Position numbers and translations under genes: made by a program
Shown here: piece by piece, positions 44,197 to 53,035 of the stretch
How the letters are laid out: every line of letters starts with the position of its first letter
How positions within the stretch are numbered: position 1 is the first letter of the stretch
Notes under the pieces: generated by a model
The model's database searches: none
Seen by the model: the letters and a program-made list of their open reading frames with translations, nothing else
What the model was told of the DNA's origin: nothing
DNA from: Paracoccus marinaquae
Lineage (GTDB): Bacteria; Pseudomonadota; Alphaproteobacteria; Rhodobacterales; Rhodobacteraceae
Reading direction: 5' to 3'
Length of the DNA stretch: 64,000 bases
NCBI RefSeq assembly: GCF_018860165.1
Contig: NZ_JAHKNG010000009.1
Coordinates: 1 to 64,000, forward strand

Positions 44197-45581
44197 GGGG
44201 CGCGCGCATGTTCCGTCTGGCTGCCGGTGCGGCCCTCATGCTGTCGGTGGCGCTGCCGGCGGCGGCCGATTCGCTGGCCGACACGATGGTCGCGGCCTAT
44301 CGTCATTCAGCGTTGATCGAGAAGAACCGTGCCGTGTTGCGCGCCGCGGATGAGGATGTGGCCAACGCGGTGGCGCAGCTGCGCCCGATCCTGCAATGGG
44401 CGCTGGAATATTCGGTCGAGCATACCGAGGGCCGGGACACCGTTCGCTCCGGTTCGCTGTCGCTTGGGGCCGAGATGGTCCTCTATGACTGGGGGCGTTC
44501 GCAAATCGCGATCGATGCGGCCAAGGAACAGGTGCTTGCCACCCGCGAGGCGCTGGTCGGGGTCGAACAGGACATCTTGCTTGCCGCGGCAAGTTCCTAT
44601 TTCGGAATCCTGCAGGCGCAGGAACAGGTTGCGCTGCAACTGAACTCGGTCGAGGTGCTGGAGCGGGTGCGGCAGGCGGCCCAGGACCGTTTCGATGTCG
44701 GTGAACTGACCCGCACCGATGTGTCGCTGGCCGATGCGCAACTGGCCGCGACGCGGGCCACATTGGCCACCGCCGAGGGTGACCTGCAGATCGCGCGCGA
44801 GAATTACCTGGCGGTGACCGGGCGCAGGGCCGGTTCGCTGGATCGCCCGCCGCCCTTGCCGCAACGGCCGGCATCGGTCGACGCCGCGCGGGCCGTCGCG
44901 CAGAAGACGCATCCGCTGATTCTTCAGGCACAGCGTCAGGCGGCGGTAAGCGAACTGGGAGTTGCCGCGGCGGCGGCCGAGCGGCGGCCGTCGCTGACCG
45001 CCAATGCCGGGCTGGGGATCGGTCGCAGCCCGGACGGGGGCGGACAATACGACAACCGGATCGGGGCATCGGCCAGTCTTGAGCTTGCGCAGCCGCTTTA
45101 TACCGGCGGGCGCCTGTCCTCGGCCTATCGCAAGTCGATGGCGCTGCGCGATGACGCCCGTTCCAGCCTGCTGAACGCCTCGCGGCAGATCAGCCTCGAG
45201 GTTGGCGAGGTCTGGGCGAATATCGATGTCGCGCGGGCGCAGATCGGCGCGATCGACACGCGGATCGTCGCGGCGCAACAGGCCTATGACGGGGTGCGCG
45301 AAGAGGCTTTGCTGGGCGCGCGGACCACGCTGGACGTGCTGGATGCCGAACAGTCGCTGCTTGAGGCGCGGGCCGAGAAGATCGTGGCCCAGTCCAATCT
45401 CCAGTTAGCACATTATCAACTTCTGGCTGCTATGGGTTTGCTGACGGTAGAACACCTGAAGCTTGGGATTCCGACCTATGACCCATCGCAATACTACAAT
45501 GCCGTGCGCGACGCGCCCTATACCAGCACCCAGGGGGAAAGCCTCGATCGCGTTCTGCGCGCGATCGGCAGGGGCAACTGA
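44193..45581 (+). CDS. TolC family outer membrane protein
   Basis: The 462-residue protein has a signal peptide ([20 protein letters not shown], cleavage near residue 28, after PAAA) and two OEP domains. The conserved pieces are the repeated helical stretches [11 protein letters not shown]-like [16 protein letters not shown] and [21 protein letters not shown], and the second-half motif [11 protein letters not shown]. TolC trimers form the channel-tunnel of type I secretion and efflux systems. The start may instead be Met6. No inner-membrane or periplasmic partner is adjacent, so the channel probably serves systems encoded elsewhere. Confidence 0.92.
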   Translation: MRGARMFRLAAGAALMLSVALPAAADSLADTMVAAYRHSALIEKNRAVLRAADEDVANAVAQLRPILQWALEYSVEHTEGRDTVRSGSLSLGAEMVLYDWGRSQIAIDAAKEQVLATREALVGVEQDILLAAASSYFGILQAQEQVALQLNSVEVLERVRQAAQDRFDVGELTRTDVSLADAQLAATRATLATAEGDLQIARENYLAVTGRRAGSLDRPPPLPQRPASVDAARAVAQKTHPLILQAQRQAAVSELGVAAAAAERRPSLTANAGLGIGRSPDGGGQYDNRIGASASLELAQPLYTGGRLSSAYRKSMALRDDARSSLLNASRQISLEVGEVWANIDVARAQIGAIDTRIVAAQQAYDGVREEALLGARTTLDVLDAEQSLLEARAEKIVAQSNLQLAHYQLLAAMGLLTVEHLKLGIPTYDPSQYYNAVRDAPYTSTQGESLDRVLRAIGRGN

Positions 45582-45604
45582 CCCCTCCGCCAAGGGGGTG
45601 CGTC

Positions 45605-46918
45605 ATGGCTGAGCCCCGTCCGCAGCAGGGCGCCGCGCGGCTGTCCGAAGATATCGGCGACGTACTGGGCGCGATCCGTCGGCTGCTTGCCGAGGATGAT
45701 GCCTTCATCCCGGTCCGCGACGACGACCATTCCGAGGCCAGAGATACGGATATCGGCAGCTTCCTGGCCAACCGCCATGGCGGCAATGCATCGCTGGCCC
45801 GGCGGCTGGTTGCCTCCGGCAGCGAAGGCGCCGTGACCGATCGTCAGCCCCCCCGGGTGTTACCGCCCAGTGCTGCGGTTGACCCGGATGCCGATGTCTG
45901 GCCTCTGGGAGGGCGGGGCAATGCCGCCGACGCGTCCCGTCCCCGTCTGGCGGTGGCGCCAGAGCCGGCTGGTTTCACGCCCGGGCAGCCGCGAATTCAG
46001 CGGCACGATACGGAAAGCGACCAGAAGGCGGCAGGTGATCAGCCGCAGGTGCCAGTGCTGCAGAACGGGTTGGCGCGGTCGCTTTCGGAACGGATCGGAG
46101 GCAAGTCCGCGGACAGGCCGGCCCAACAGTCAGCCCCGCCCGAGCGGATCGATTTCCGTCCGGTCAGTGCCGAGACGCGCCGATCCCAGCCATGGCTGCA
46201 GATCCCGACGAGAGGGGGCGATGACACCCGGCTGCGCCTCGATGCGGCGCGCCGCGTGGTCACGACGATGGCCGCCGCGCCCGGTTCCGGATCGGAAGGG
46301 CAGGGCGGCATTCGGCCTGAGCCGCCCCTTTCGCGACCGGATCTTCGCGCGACTGCACCGGCGCAGATGTCGCGGGAAGGTGTCGTCGCGACAGCCTCGC
46401 CCGATTGCGTGGAGGATTTTGCCGAGGCCCTTGATTGGAAGGCGCGGATGCGGCCCGTTCTCGAGGAACCCTCCGCCTGCTTGGCAAACACTGCTGTCAC
46501 CGCGATGGGGATGCCTCGGGCCAAGCCGGCGGAACCGGCCGGTGGCGATGCCATTGGCCGCGCGCCCACAGCGCCCGGCGCGGATCCGGCGGGACTGGCG
46601 CCTCTGGCGCCGCTCGCCTCACCGTCCGGGGAGGCCGAGGGGTTCGCCGACGTGATCGCCGCCCTGGACCGTTCCGGATCCGAGGGCGATATGGCCACCC
46701 CGACAGGGCGTTCGGAGGCGGATCATCCGCCCTTGGTCCATGACACGATCACCGGTTTGTCGCCGGAGGCCGAGGAGCAGAGCATCCGTGACCTTCTTCG
46801 CGAGATGATCCGGGAGGAACTTCACGGCGAATTGGGTGAACGCTTCTCGCGCAACCTTCGGGCGGTGATCCGCCGCGAAGTGGCGGCGGCCATCGACGAT
46901 CAGCTCGAGCGGTTCTGA
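45605..46918 (+). CDS. PopZ-like polar organising protein candidate (long disordered linker)
   Basis: The 437-residue protein has short ordered ends and a long Pro/Ala/Arg-rich middle. The N-terminal EDIGDVLGAIRRLLAEDDA (residues 15-33) matches the PopZ/DUF2497 N-terminal helix pattern MEEILASIRRIIAEDD. The C-terminal 53 residues (IRDLLREMIREELHGELGER, then an RREVAAAIDDQLERF end) resemble the PopZ oligomerisation helices. No signal or membrane segment is present. It starts 24 bases after tolC and may share its transcript. Similarity is by eye; a structural PopZ role is inferred. Confidence 0.6.
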   Translation: MAEPRPQQGAARLSEDIGDVLGAIRRLLAEDDAFIPVRDDDHSEARDTDIGSFLANRHGGNASLARRLVASGSEGAVTDRQPPRVLPPSAAVDPDADVWPLGGRGNAADASRPRLAVAPEPAGFTPGQPRIQRHDTESDQKAAGDQPQVPVLQNGLARSLSERIGGKSADRPAQQSAPPERIDFRPVSAETRRSQPWLQIPTRGGDDTRLRLDAARRVVTTMAAAPGSGSEGQGGIRPEPPLSRPDLRATAPAQMSREGVVATASPDCVEDFAEALDWKARMRPVLEEPSACLANTAVTAMGMPRAKPAEPAGGDAIGRAPTAPGADPAGLAPLAPLASPSGEAEGFADVIAALDRSGSEGDMATPTGRSEADHPPLVHDTITGLSPEAEEQSIRDLLREMIREELHGELGERFSRNLRAVIRREVAAAIDDQLERF

Positions 46919-46930
46919 AACGACCTGACG

Positions 46931-46960
46931 GCCCCGGTTCCGATGGATCGGGGTCGGGGC
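46931..46960 (+). terminator. Terminator hairpin after the PopZ-like gene
   Basis: GCCCCGGTTCCGAT (46931-46944) pairs fully with ATCGGGGTCGGGGC (46947-46960) when G-U pairs are allowed, leaving a 2-base spacer (effectively a slightly larger loop). The wobble pairs work only in plus-strand RNA, so it terminates the plus transcript, 12 bases after the stop. Confidence 0.6.
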
Positions 46961-47001
46961 ATATCGTTCAAGGCCGGATGGAACCCGGGCGGCCGGGACG
47001 G

Positions 47002-48156
47002 TCAGCGCAGATACTTCTCGGGATCGACGCTGTCAAAGCCCTGGCGGACCTCGAAATGAACGAAGCCGCTATTGCCCGCCGTCCCGATCTTCTGCCCTGC
47101 CGAGACCTGTTCGCCCTTCGCGACGCTCAGCTCGTCAAGGCCGGTATAGACCGTCATCAGGTTGCCGCTGTGGCGCACGACCACGATCGGAACCCCCGAT
47201 GTGTCGCGGGTGATGGCCGCGACCGTGCCGCTGGCGCCCGCGCCGACCGGTGTGCCGACGGGTGCGGAAATGTCGATGCCCTCGTTGCGGCCCTTTTCAT
47301 AGACCCGGATGATCGCGCCCGGGACCGGCATCTGGAAGCGACCGCCGGATGAGGCCGCGGTTCGGGTCGAGCCGAGGTCGGTGCTGGGCGGGGTGGGCGC
47401 CGGTTCGGCGGCGGGCCGCGTATCCTCCTTCGGCAACGGCTGGGCCGCCGAGGGCGGGCGCGGCGTCGGGCTGCCGCTGCCGGGCGCGGTGGTGACATTG
47501 GCCGGCGCCGGTGCCGCCTGACCCGCGACCGGGATCATCAACCGCTGGCCGGTCCTGATGCTCATGTTGGCGGGCAGGCCGTTCCACGATGCCAGATCCT
47601 GCACGCTGATGCCGTATTTGCGCGAAATCGACCAGGCCGTCTCGCCCGCCACGACGACATGTTGGCGGGGCTGCGCCGTGGCCGGCGTCTCGGCTGCCGC
47701 GGCGGCGGGGCTGCGCCCGGGCACCTCGGGTTTCGCGGCGCCCTGACCGGCGAACGGGTCGGTGACGAGGCCGGTGGTGCTGGTAGTGCCGCCCGTTGCG
47801 GGCGTTCCGGCGACCACGCGCCGCGGCAGGACCAGAACCGCGCCCTGCTGCAGCTTTGCATCCGGCGCCAGCGCGTTGTGGCGGGCCAGTTCATCGGCAC
47901 CCAGCCCCAGCCGGGCGGCCATGCTGGCCGGCGTGTCGTCCTTGCCGGCGACGGCGACCTGGTAGTCCGGGAAGCTGATCACCCCGCGATCGTCCGGCAG
48001 CGGGCGCGGCGCGGCCTGGGCCGCAGCCTCGGCCGTGCTCAGCGCGCCGGGCATCCAGCGGCGCAGGTCCGGATCGAAGCTGCCGTTCTGGCCGCATGAG
48101 GCCAACAGCCCAAGCACGGCGCATGCGCCGGCGAGATGCAAGACTTTACTGCTCAT
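47002..48156 (-). CDS. LysM/LytM lipoprotein, NlpD-like (degenerate M23 peptidase)
   Basis: The 384-residue protein is a lipoprotein: the lipobox LLASCG gives Cys21. Two LysM-like regions (about 65-110, and VVVAGETAWSISRKYGISVQ near 167-210) precede a C-terminal M23 domain (275-384). The active-site HxGxD is replaced by NEGID and HxH by FVHFEV, so catalytic zinc ligands are lost, as in NlpD and EnvC, which activate amidases. It is last of the surE-pcm-nlpD unit, 36 bases after pcm. It probably acts at the division septum in the periplasm. Confidence 0.88.
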   Translation of the reverse strand: MSSKVLHLAGACAVLGLLASCGQNGSFDPDLRRWMPGALSTAEAAAQAAPRPLPDDRGVISFPDYQVAVAGKDDTPASMAARLGLGADELARHNALAPDAKLQQGAVLVLPRRVVAGTPATGGTTSTTGLVTDPFAGQGAAKPEVPGRSPAAAAAETPATAQPRQHVVVAGETAWSISRKYGISVQDLASWNGLPANMSIRTGQRLMIPVAGQAAPAPANVTTAPGSGSPTPRPPSAAQPLPKEDTRPAAEPAPTPPSTDLGSTRTAASSGGRFQMPVPGAIIRVYEKGRNEGIDISAPVGTPVGAGASGTVAAITRDTSGVPIVVVRHSGNLMTVYTGLDELSVAKGEQVSAGQKIGTAGNSGFVHFEVRQGFDSVDPEKYLR

Positions 48157-48192
48157 TCTGTCGTCCTCAACCTGCTTTCGCCCGGTCCGGGG

Positions 48193-48855
48193 TCATGTCT
48201 GTCCCAACCCCTCGACCAGCGGCACGAAGCGTACCTGCCGCAACTCGTCATAGTCGAAACCGGTCTCGGATCGGGTGACGCGGATCAATGTCTGCACGGC
48301 ATCCGACTGTCCGACCGGCACCACCATGATACCGCCGATCTTCAACTGTGCCAACAGTGGCCCCGGCGGATCCTCGGCCGCGGCGGTCACAAGGATGCGG
48401 TCGAAGGGCGCCTGGTCGGGCAGCCCGCGCGAACCATCGGCGACCTGCGCGGTGATGTTCGAGATGCCGAGGTCGTGGAAGATCGCCTCGGCCTCCTGCA
48501 CCAGCCGGCGATGACGATCGACCGTATAGACCCGGCGGCACAGCGCCGACAGCACCGCCGCCTGATAGCCCGAGCCGGTGCCCACCTCCAGCACCGTGTC
48601 GCGCGGGCCGGGGTTCAGCGCCTGCGTCATCAGTCCGACCACCGAGGGCTGGCTGATGGTCTGCCCGCAGGGGATCGGCAGCGGCGTATCCTCATAGGCG
48701 CGATCCGAGAACTGGCCACGCACGAACAGGCCCCGGTCGATCCGCTCCATCGCCTCCAGAACCCGTGGATCGGTCACCCCGCGCGAACGCAGCTGGAACA
48801 GGAAGCGCATCTTGCGCTCGGCCGGGTCTTCCGCGTCGTCCTCGGGATCGTTCAT
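48193..48855 (-). CDS. pcm: Protein-L-isoaspartate O-methyltransferase
   Basis: It methylates isoaspartyl residues to repair damaged proteins, using SAM. The 220-residue protein carries [21 protein letters not shown] (substrate site), [18 protein letters not shown] (SAM motif I), [11 protein letters not shown] and [19 protein letters not shown]. The ATG at 48855 shares a base with the surE stop, so the two are translationally coupled; an upstream in-frame extension lies inside surE. The order surE-pcm-nlpD is conserved across many proteobacteria. Confidence 0.95.
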   Translation of the reverse strand: MNDPEDDAEDPAERKMRFLFQLRSRGVTDPRVLEAMERIDRGLFVRGQFSDRAYEDTPLPIPCGQTISQPSVVGLMTQALNPGPRDTVLEVGTGSGYQAAVLSALCRRVYTVDRHRRLVQEAEAIFHDLGISNITAQVADGSRGLPDQAPFDRILVTAAAEDPPGPLLAQLKIGGIMVVPVGQSDAVQTLIRVTRSETGFDYDELRQVRFVPLVEGLGQT

Positions 48856-49688
48856 CAGGTTCCGCTGACCTCCTCCTTGTGGCGGTTCGCTCCGGGCTCG
48901 CCGTCCAGTGCCTGCGCCAGCCGCTCCAGCGAGAGATGGCAGGTCAGATCGGCGCGCATCGGCGTCACCGACACGAAACCGGCCATGTTCACCGCGACGT
49001 CGCTGCCCTCCCGCGCCGGGGCCAGCTGCGAGCCGCCCGAGACCCACATGAAGCGCCGGCCGTTCGGCGCCGTGAAGGGGACGGCCCCGAAGCGGGTTCC
49101 CTGACGGCGACCCTGCGGCGCCACCCGGACGCCCTTTACGGCAGAGGCAGGCACCGGCGGGAAGTTCACGTTGTAGAACAGCCGGAAATCCTCGTCCGAG
49201 GTCCAGTCGCCGTGATCCAGAAGCCGCCGGATGACCGCCGCGCCGTGCCGGCGGGCGGTTTCGAACGGGTCGGCCAGATCGGCGGTCTCGGGGCCCAGAT
49301 ATTGCGACAGGGCGATGGCGGGCAGGCCCTGAAGCGCGGCCTCCATGGCACCCCCGATGGTGCCCGAATACATCGCATTCTCGCCGGCATTGTTGCCGCG
49401 GTTCACCCCCGACAGCACCAGATCGGGCGGGGTCTCGGCCATCACATCGGCGACCGCGGCCAGCACGCAGTCGGCCGGGCTGCCCTCGGCGGCATAGCGC
49501 CGCTCGGCCAGGCGCGCGATCATGGTCGGATGGGTATAGCTGATGGAATGCGCGACGCCCGATTGCTCGAAGGCCGGTGCCACCGTCCAGACCTCGCCCC
49601 GCGGGCCGGCCAGTTCGGTGGCGATCTCGGCCAGCACCTCCAGCCCCGGCGCGTTGATCCCGTCGTCATTGGTGATGAGTATGCGCAT
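48855..49688 (-). CDS. surE: 5'-nucleotidase SurE
   Basis: It dephosphorylates nucleoside monophosphates and polyphosphate in stationary-phase and stress conditions. The 277-residue protein begins [20 protein letters not shown] (metal site Asp8-Asp9), has [20 protein letters not shown] and [19 protein letters not shown]-type C-terminal stretches. First gene of surE-pcm-nlpD. Confidence 0.95.
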   Translation of the reverse strand: MRILITNDDGINAPGLEVLAEIATELAGPRGEVWTVAPAFEQSGVAHSISYTHPTMIARLAERRYAAEGSPADCVLAAVADVMAETPPDLVLSGVNRGNNAGENAMYSGTIGGAMEAALQGLPAIALSQYLGPETADLADPFETARRHGAAVIRRLLDHGDWTSDEDFRLFYNVNFPPVPASAVKGVRVAPQGRRQGTRFGAVPFTAPNGRRFMWVSGGSQLAPAREGSDVAVNMAGFVSVTPMRADLTCHLSLERLAQALDGEPGANRHKEEVSGT

Positions 49689-49860
49689 TCCGGCCCCGCG
49701 CCACCTGCTGCCGCCCCCGCCATCCGCGAGCGCCCTGTTCCATCCCTTTGCTTAGCCTTGCGCCGGGTCCGCTTCAACCCGTTGATCGCCACGACGAAAG
49801 CGGTTTGACCTGCGATGTGGCCCGTTGCATCCTTCCGCTGTCTCAACCGGCGCGCGGCAC

Positions 49861-50775
49861 ATGCAGATCTATCTTCCCATCGCAGAAGTCTCGGTCAATG
49901 CCTTCGTTCTGACGGGGCTTGGCGGGCTGGTCGGTCTGATGAGCGGGCTGTTCGGCGTCGGCGGCGGGTTCCTGATCACGCCGCTGCTGTTCTTCATCGG
50001 CATTCCGCCTCCGATCGCGGTGGCGACGGGGGCCAATCAGGTCGTCGCCTCCTCAGTCAGCGGTGTTCTGGCGCATGTCAAGCGCAAGACGGTGGATTTC
50101 CGCATGGGCGGGGTCCTGCTGGCGGGCGGTCTGGTCGGGTCGTGGCTGGGCGTCTGGGTCTTCACCATCCTGCAGACCATCGGTCAGGTCGATCTGGTGG
50201 TGCAGTTGTGCTATGTGGTGTTTCTGGGCCTGATCGGGGCGATGATGCTGCACGAAAGCATCGTCGCGCTGCGCCGGTCCAAGAACCCCACCTATCGCAA
50301 GCGCCTGCATCAGCATAACTGGGTCCATCGCTGGCCGGTGAAGATGAAGTTCCGCGCCTCGGGCCTTTATATCAGCGTCTTTCCCCCGCTGATGGTCGGC
50401 GTCGCTGTCGGGATTCTGGCCGCGATCATGGGGGTCGGGGGCGGCTTCATCATGGTGCCGGCGATGATCTATCTCTTGGGGATGCCGACCAAGGTGGTCG
50501 TCGGCACCTCGCTGTTCCAGATCACCTTCGTTACTGCCTTCACGACGTTGATGCATGCGGTCAGCTACAACACCGTCGATGTCATGCTGGCGGTGCTGCT
50601 GATCGTCGGCGGCGTGATCGGCGCGCAGGTCGGCACAACATTGGGCGCGAAGCTCAGGGCCGAGCAACTGCGCATCCTGCTGGCCCTGCTGGTGCTGCTG
50701 GTCTGCGGCAAGCTGGCGCTGGACCTGTTTCTGACCCCGGACGAGCTTTACTCGATCCGCACGGGGGCCAACTGA
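49861..50775 (+). CDS. TauE/SafE family sulfite/anion exporter
   Basis: The 304-residue inner-membrane protein has the two-repeat TauE/SafE pattern: GLFGVGGGFLITPLLFF (about 27-43) and GVGGGFIMVPAMIYLLGMP in the second half, with about eight hydrophobic helices. Family members export sulfite, sulfonates or related anions. It starts at 49861 (a TTG at 49825 is also in frame; the ATG is preferred) and shares one base with the next gene (TGATG), so the pair is coupled. The substrate is not known. Confidence 0.9.
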   Translation: MQIYLPIAEVSVNAFVLTGLGGLVGLMSGLFGVGGGFLITPLLFFIGIPPPIAVATGANQVVASSVSGVLAHVKRKTVDFRMGGVLLAGGLVGSWLGVWVFTILQTIGQVDLVVQLCYVVFLGLIGAMMLHESIVALRRSKNPTYRKRLHQHNWVHRWPVKMKFRASGLYISVFPPLMVGVAVGILAAIMGVGGGFIMVPAMIYLLGMPTKVVVGTSLFQITFVTAFTTLMHAVSYNTVDVMLAVLLIVGGVIGAQVGTTLGAKLRAEQLRILLALLVLLVCGKLALDLFLTPDELYSIRTGAN

Positions 50776-51653
50776 TGCGTGGGGCGTGGACCCTCGCGCT
50801 GTGCCTGTCGCTGGCCGCGCCGGCCGCGATGGCGCAGGCGCCCGGCTCGACCGTGCCGCCGGCGCCGGCGGGAAGTGATTTCCCGGTCTATCCTCATCCC
50901 GACCAGCGTGGCGTGTCGAAAAGCGACGAGGCCAGGGTTCCCGCCGAGAAGGTCGTGGCCGGCCTGTCCAGCGATGCGGTGGCGATCACGGCCAGTTTCG
51001 ACGGCTCGGACATCCTCATCTACGGCGCCGTCAAGCGCGAGACGCCGATTCCCGATGGCCCGCCCCTGCAGGTGATCATCACCGTCGAGGCCCCGGCCGA
51101 GGCGCTGACGATCTGGCGCAAGCAGCGCCGGGCCGGCATCTGGATCAATACCGATCGGGTCGATATCGGCGCCGCGCCGGGTTTTTACGCCGTCGCCACC
51201 AGCGGGCCGCTGGACCGGATCCTGCTGCCGGAATGGGACAGCCGCTATCGCATCTCGTTGCCGCTGGCGCTGCGGGCCTTTGGCGGCGCGCAGAGCGTCG
51301 AGGACACGGTGCCCTATACCGAGGCGCTGATCCGGCTGCGCGAGCAGAACGGGCTTTATCGCCTCGAGGAAGGCAGTGTGAAGCTGGTCGACCAGACCCT
51401 GTTCCGCGCCGATGTCAGCCTGCCGGCCAACCTGATCGAGGGCGACTACAAGACCCGGATCTTTCTGCTGCGCAATGGCGAGGTTGTCGATGTCTATCGC
51501 GCGCCGATCGAGGTCAGGAAGGTGGGGGTCGAACGCTGGCTCTATCGCCTGGCCTTCGACCAGCCGCTGCTCTACGGGCTGATGTCGCTGGCCGTCGCGG
51601 TGGTGGCGGGCTGGGGCGCCTCGACCGCCTTTCGCAAGCTGCGCCGGGCATGA
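50775..51653 (+). CDS. TIGR02186 family membrane-anchored protein
   Basis: The 292-residue protein has a signal peptide (MRGAWTLALCLSLAAPAAMA, cleavage near residue 21), a periplasmic beta-rich domain (EKVVAGLSSDAVAITASFDG, WRKQRRAGIWINTDRV) and a C-terminal membrane helix (LLYGLMSLAVAVVAGWGAS). TIGR02186 proteins are almost always next to a TauE/SafE exporter gene, as here, with a one-base overlap, so it is a probable periplasmic partner of that exporter. The biochemical role is unknown. Confidence 0.88.
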   Translation: MRGAWTLALCLSLAAPAAMAQAPGSTVPPAPAGSDFPVYPHPDQRGVSKSDEARVPAEKVVAGLSSDAVAITASFDGSDILIYGAVKRETPIPDGPPLQVIITVEAPAEALTIWRKQRRAGIWINTDRVDIGAAPGFYAVATSGPLDRILLPEWDSRYRISLPLALRAFGGAQSVEDTVPYTEALIRLREQNGLYRLEEGSVKLVDQTLFRADVSLPANLIEGDYKTRIFLLRNGEVVDVYRAPIEVRKVGVERWLYRLAFDQPLLYGLMSLAVAVVAGWGASTAFRKLRRA

Positions 51654-51744
51654 CCCGGGTGGCCCGTGCCGCACCGGGCATCCTCAGCGGGCGTTGCGAC
51701 CGATGGCGACTGTGCCTCGCGGGCAACGGGTGGCCCGACGGCCG

Positions 51745-52203
51745 CTAATCATCCACCACGTTCAGGATCTGCGGCAGGGCCGGGCAGGGCAGAAGCTGGT
51801 TCTTTGCCACATCGGCCAGCGAATGGTTGTGCAGGAAGACATAGACATGGGCCGACAGGCTTTCCCACAGCCGGTTGGACAGGGTCTGGGCGCGCGAGCC
51901 CGAAATGCCGCCCGAGGCGCCGGCGCCGACATGCATGGCGCTGACGGTTTCATCCACCGCTTCCAGCACCTCGGCCACGCGGATCGTCTCGGGCGCGCGG
52001 GCGAGGCGATAGCCGCCGCCCGGTCCGCGCACCGATTCCACAAGGCCGGCGCGGCGCAGGCGGACGAAAAGCTGCTCCAGATAGGGCAGCGAGATATCCT
52101 GGCGGCGCGAGATCTCGGCCAGCGAGGTCAGGTCGTCGCCTTTGGCGATGGCCAGGTCGGTCAGCGCGATGATCGCGTAGCGGCCCTTGGTTGACAGTTT
52201 CAT
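51745..52203 (-). CDS. Rrf2 family regulator, IscR-like
   Basis: The 152-residue protein has the IscR/Rrf2 winged helix: MKLSTKGRYAIIALTDLAIA, ISLPYLEQLFVRLRRAGLV and VRGPGGGYRLARAP. The E. coli IscR cluster cysteines (three in about 15 residues) are missing; the stretch MHVGAGASGGISGSRAQTL occupies their place and the only cysteine is Cys140. Rhodobacter IscR is likewise known to bind an iron-sulfur cluster with an atypical ligand set including one cysteine. It should repress Fe-S assembly genes. GGAGGA lies before the start. The downstream suf/isc genes are not in the window. Confidence 0.88.
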   Translation of the reverse strand: MKLSTKGRYAIIALTDLAIAKGDDLTSLAEISRRQDISLPYLEQLFVRLRRAGLVESVRGPGGGYRLARAPETIRVAEVLEAVDETVSAMHVGAGASGGISGSRAQTLSNRLWESLSAHVYVFLHNHSLADVAKNQLLPCPALPQILNVVDD

Positions 52204-52312
52204 CGCGTGATCCTCCATGATGGCTGGCGCCCGCATTGACGGGTGGCGCGCGGCTGCGCTATGCCGCCCAAGCCCGTTTCTTGCGCAATCGACGCTGGCT
52301 TCCCAGATAGCT

Positions 52313-52341
52313 GGTCTAGAAGCCGGACGCCGAGGCGTCAA
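52313..52341 (-). promoter_or_regulatory. Candidate promoter of the IscR-like gene
   Basis: On the minus strand TTGACG (52341-52336) and TAGACC (52318-52313) are spaced by 17 bases, about 110 bases before the start at 52203. The -35 is good and the -10 is poor. No further operator was recognised. Confidence 0.3.
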
Positions 52342-52368
52342 GGAACCACCAAGTTGTGAAGGACGACG

Positions 52369-53031
52369 ATGCCAGAGCTGATTTTTCCCGGTCCCGAAGG
52401 CCGTCTTGAAGGCCGTTACCACCCGCAGGCGGGCAAGCCCGACGCTCCCATCGCCATCGTCCTGCATCCGCATCCGCAATATGGCGGAACGATGAACAAC
52501 CGGGTGGTCTATAACCTGCATTACGCCTTCCACCAGATGGGCTTCACCGTGATGCGGTTCAATTTCCGCGGCGTGGGCCGCAGCCAGGGCGAGTTCGACC
52601 AGGGCATCGGCGAGCTGTCGGACGCGGCCTCGGCGCTGGACTACCTGCAGGCGATGAACCCGAATTCCAAGCATTGCTGGGTCGCCGGCTTCAGCTTTGG
52701 CGCCTGGATCGGGATGCAGCTGCTGATGCGCCGCCCCGAGATCACCGGCTTCATCAGCGTGGCGCCGCCGGCGAACATGTATGATTTCAGCTTCCTCGCG
52801 CCCTGTCCCTCGTCGGGGCTGATCGTGAATGGCACCTCGGACCGGGTGGCGCCGCCGAAGGACACGCATGGTTTGGTGGGCAAGCTGCGCGAGCAGAAGG
52901 GCATCACCATCACCCATGAAGAGATCGAGGGCGCGGATCACTTCTTCCGCGACGACGAGGCGCATATGAAGCCGATGATCGATCTGGTCCAGGCCTATGT
53001 GCGGCGGCGCCTGACCGAAACCACGCGCTGA
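52369..53031 (+). CDS. Alpha/beta hydrolase (dienelactone hydrolase-like)
   Basis: The 220-residue protein has an alpha/beta-hydrolase fold: VLHPHPQYGGTMNN oxyanion region, WVAGFSFGAWIGMQ with the nucleophile Ser in GFSFG, NGTSDRVAPP (Asp) and EGADHFFRD (His). Proteins of this type in Rhodobacteraceae lie beside iscR and may act on small esters or thioesters; the substrate is unknown. GAAGGA lies before the ATG. It diverges from the IscR-like gene; the 165-bp gap should hold both promoters. Confidence 0.88.
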   Translation: MPELIFPGPEGRLEGRYHPQAGKPDAPIAIVLHPHPQYGGTMNNRVVYNLHYAFHQMGFTVMRFNFRGVGRSQGEFDQGIGELSDAASALDYLQAMNPNSKHCWVAGFSFGAWIGMQLLMRRPEITGFISVAPPANMYDFSFLAPCPSSGLIVNGTSDRVAPPKDTHGLVGKLREQKGITITHEEIEGADHFFRDDEAHMKPMIDLVQAYVRRRLTETTR

Positions 53032-53035
53032 AGGC

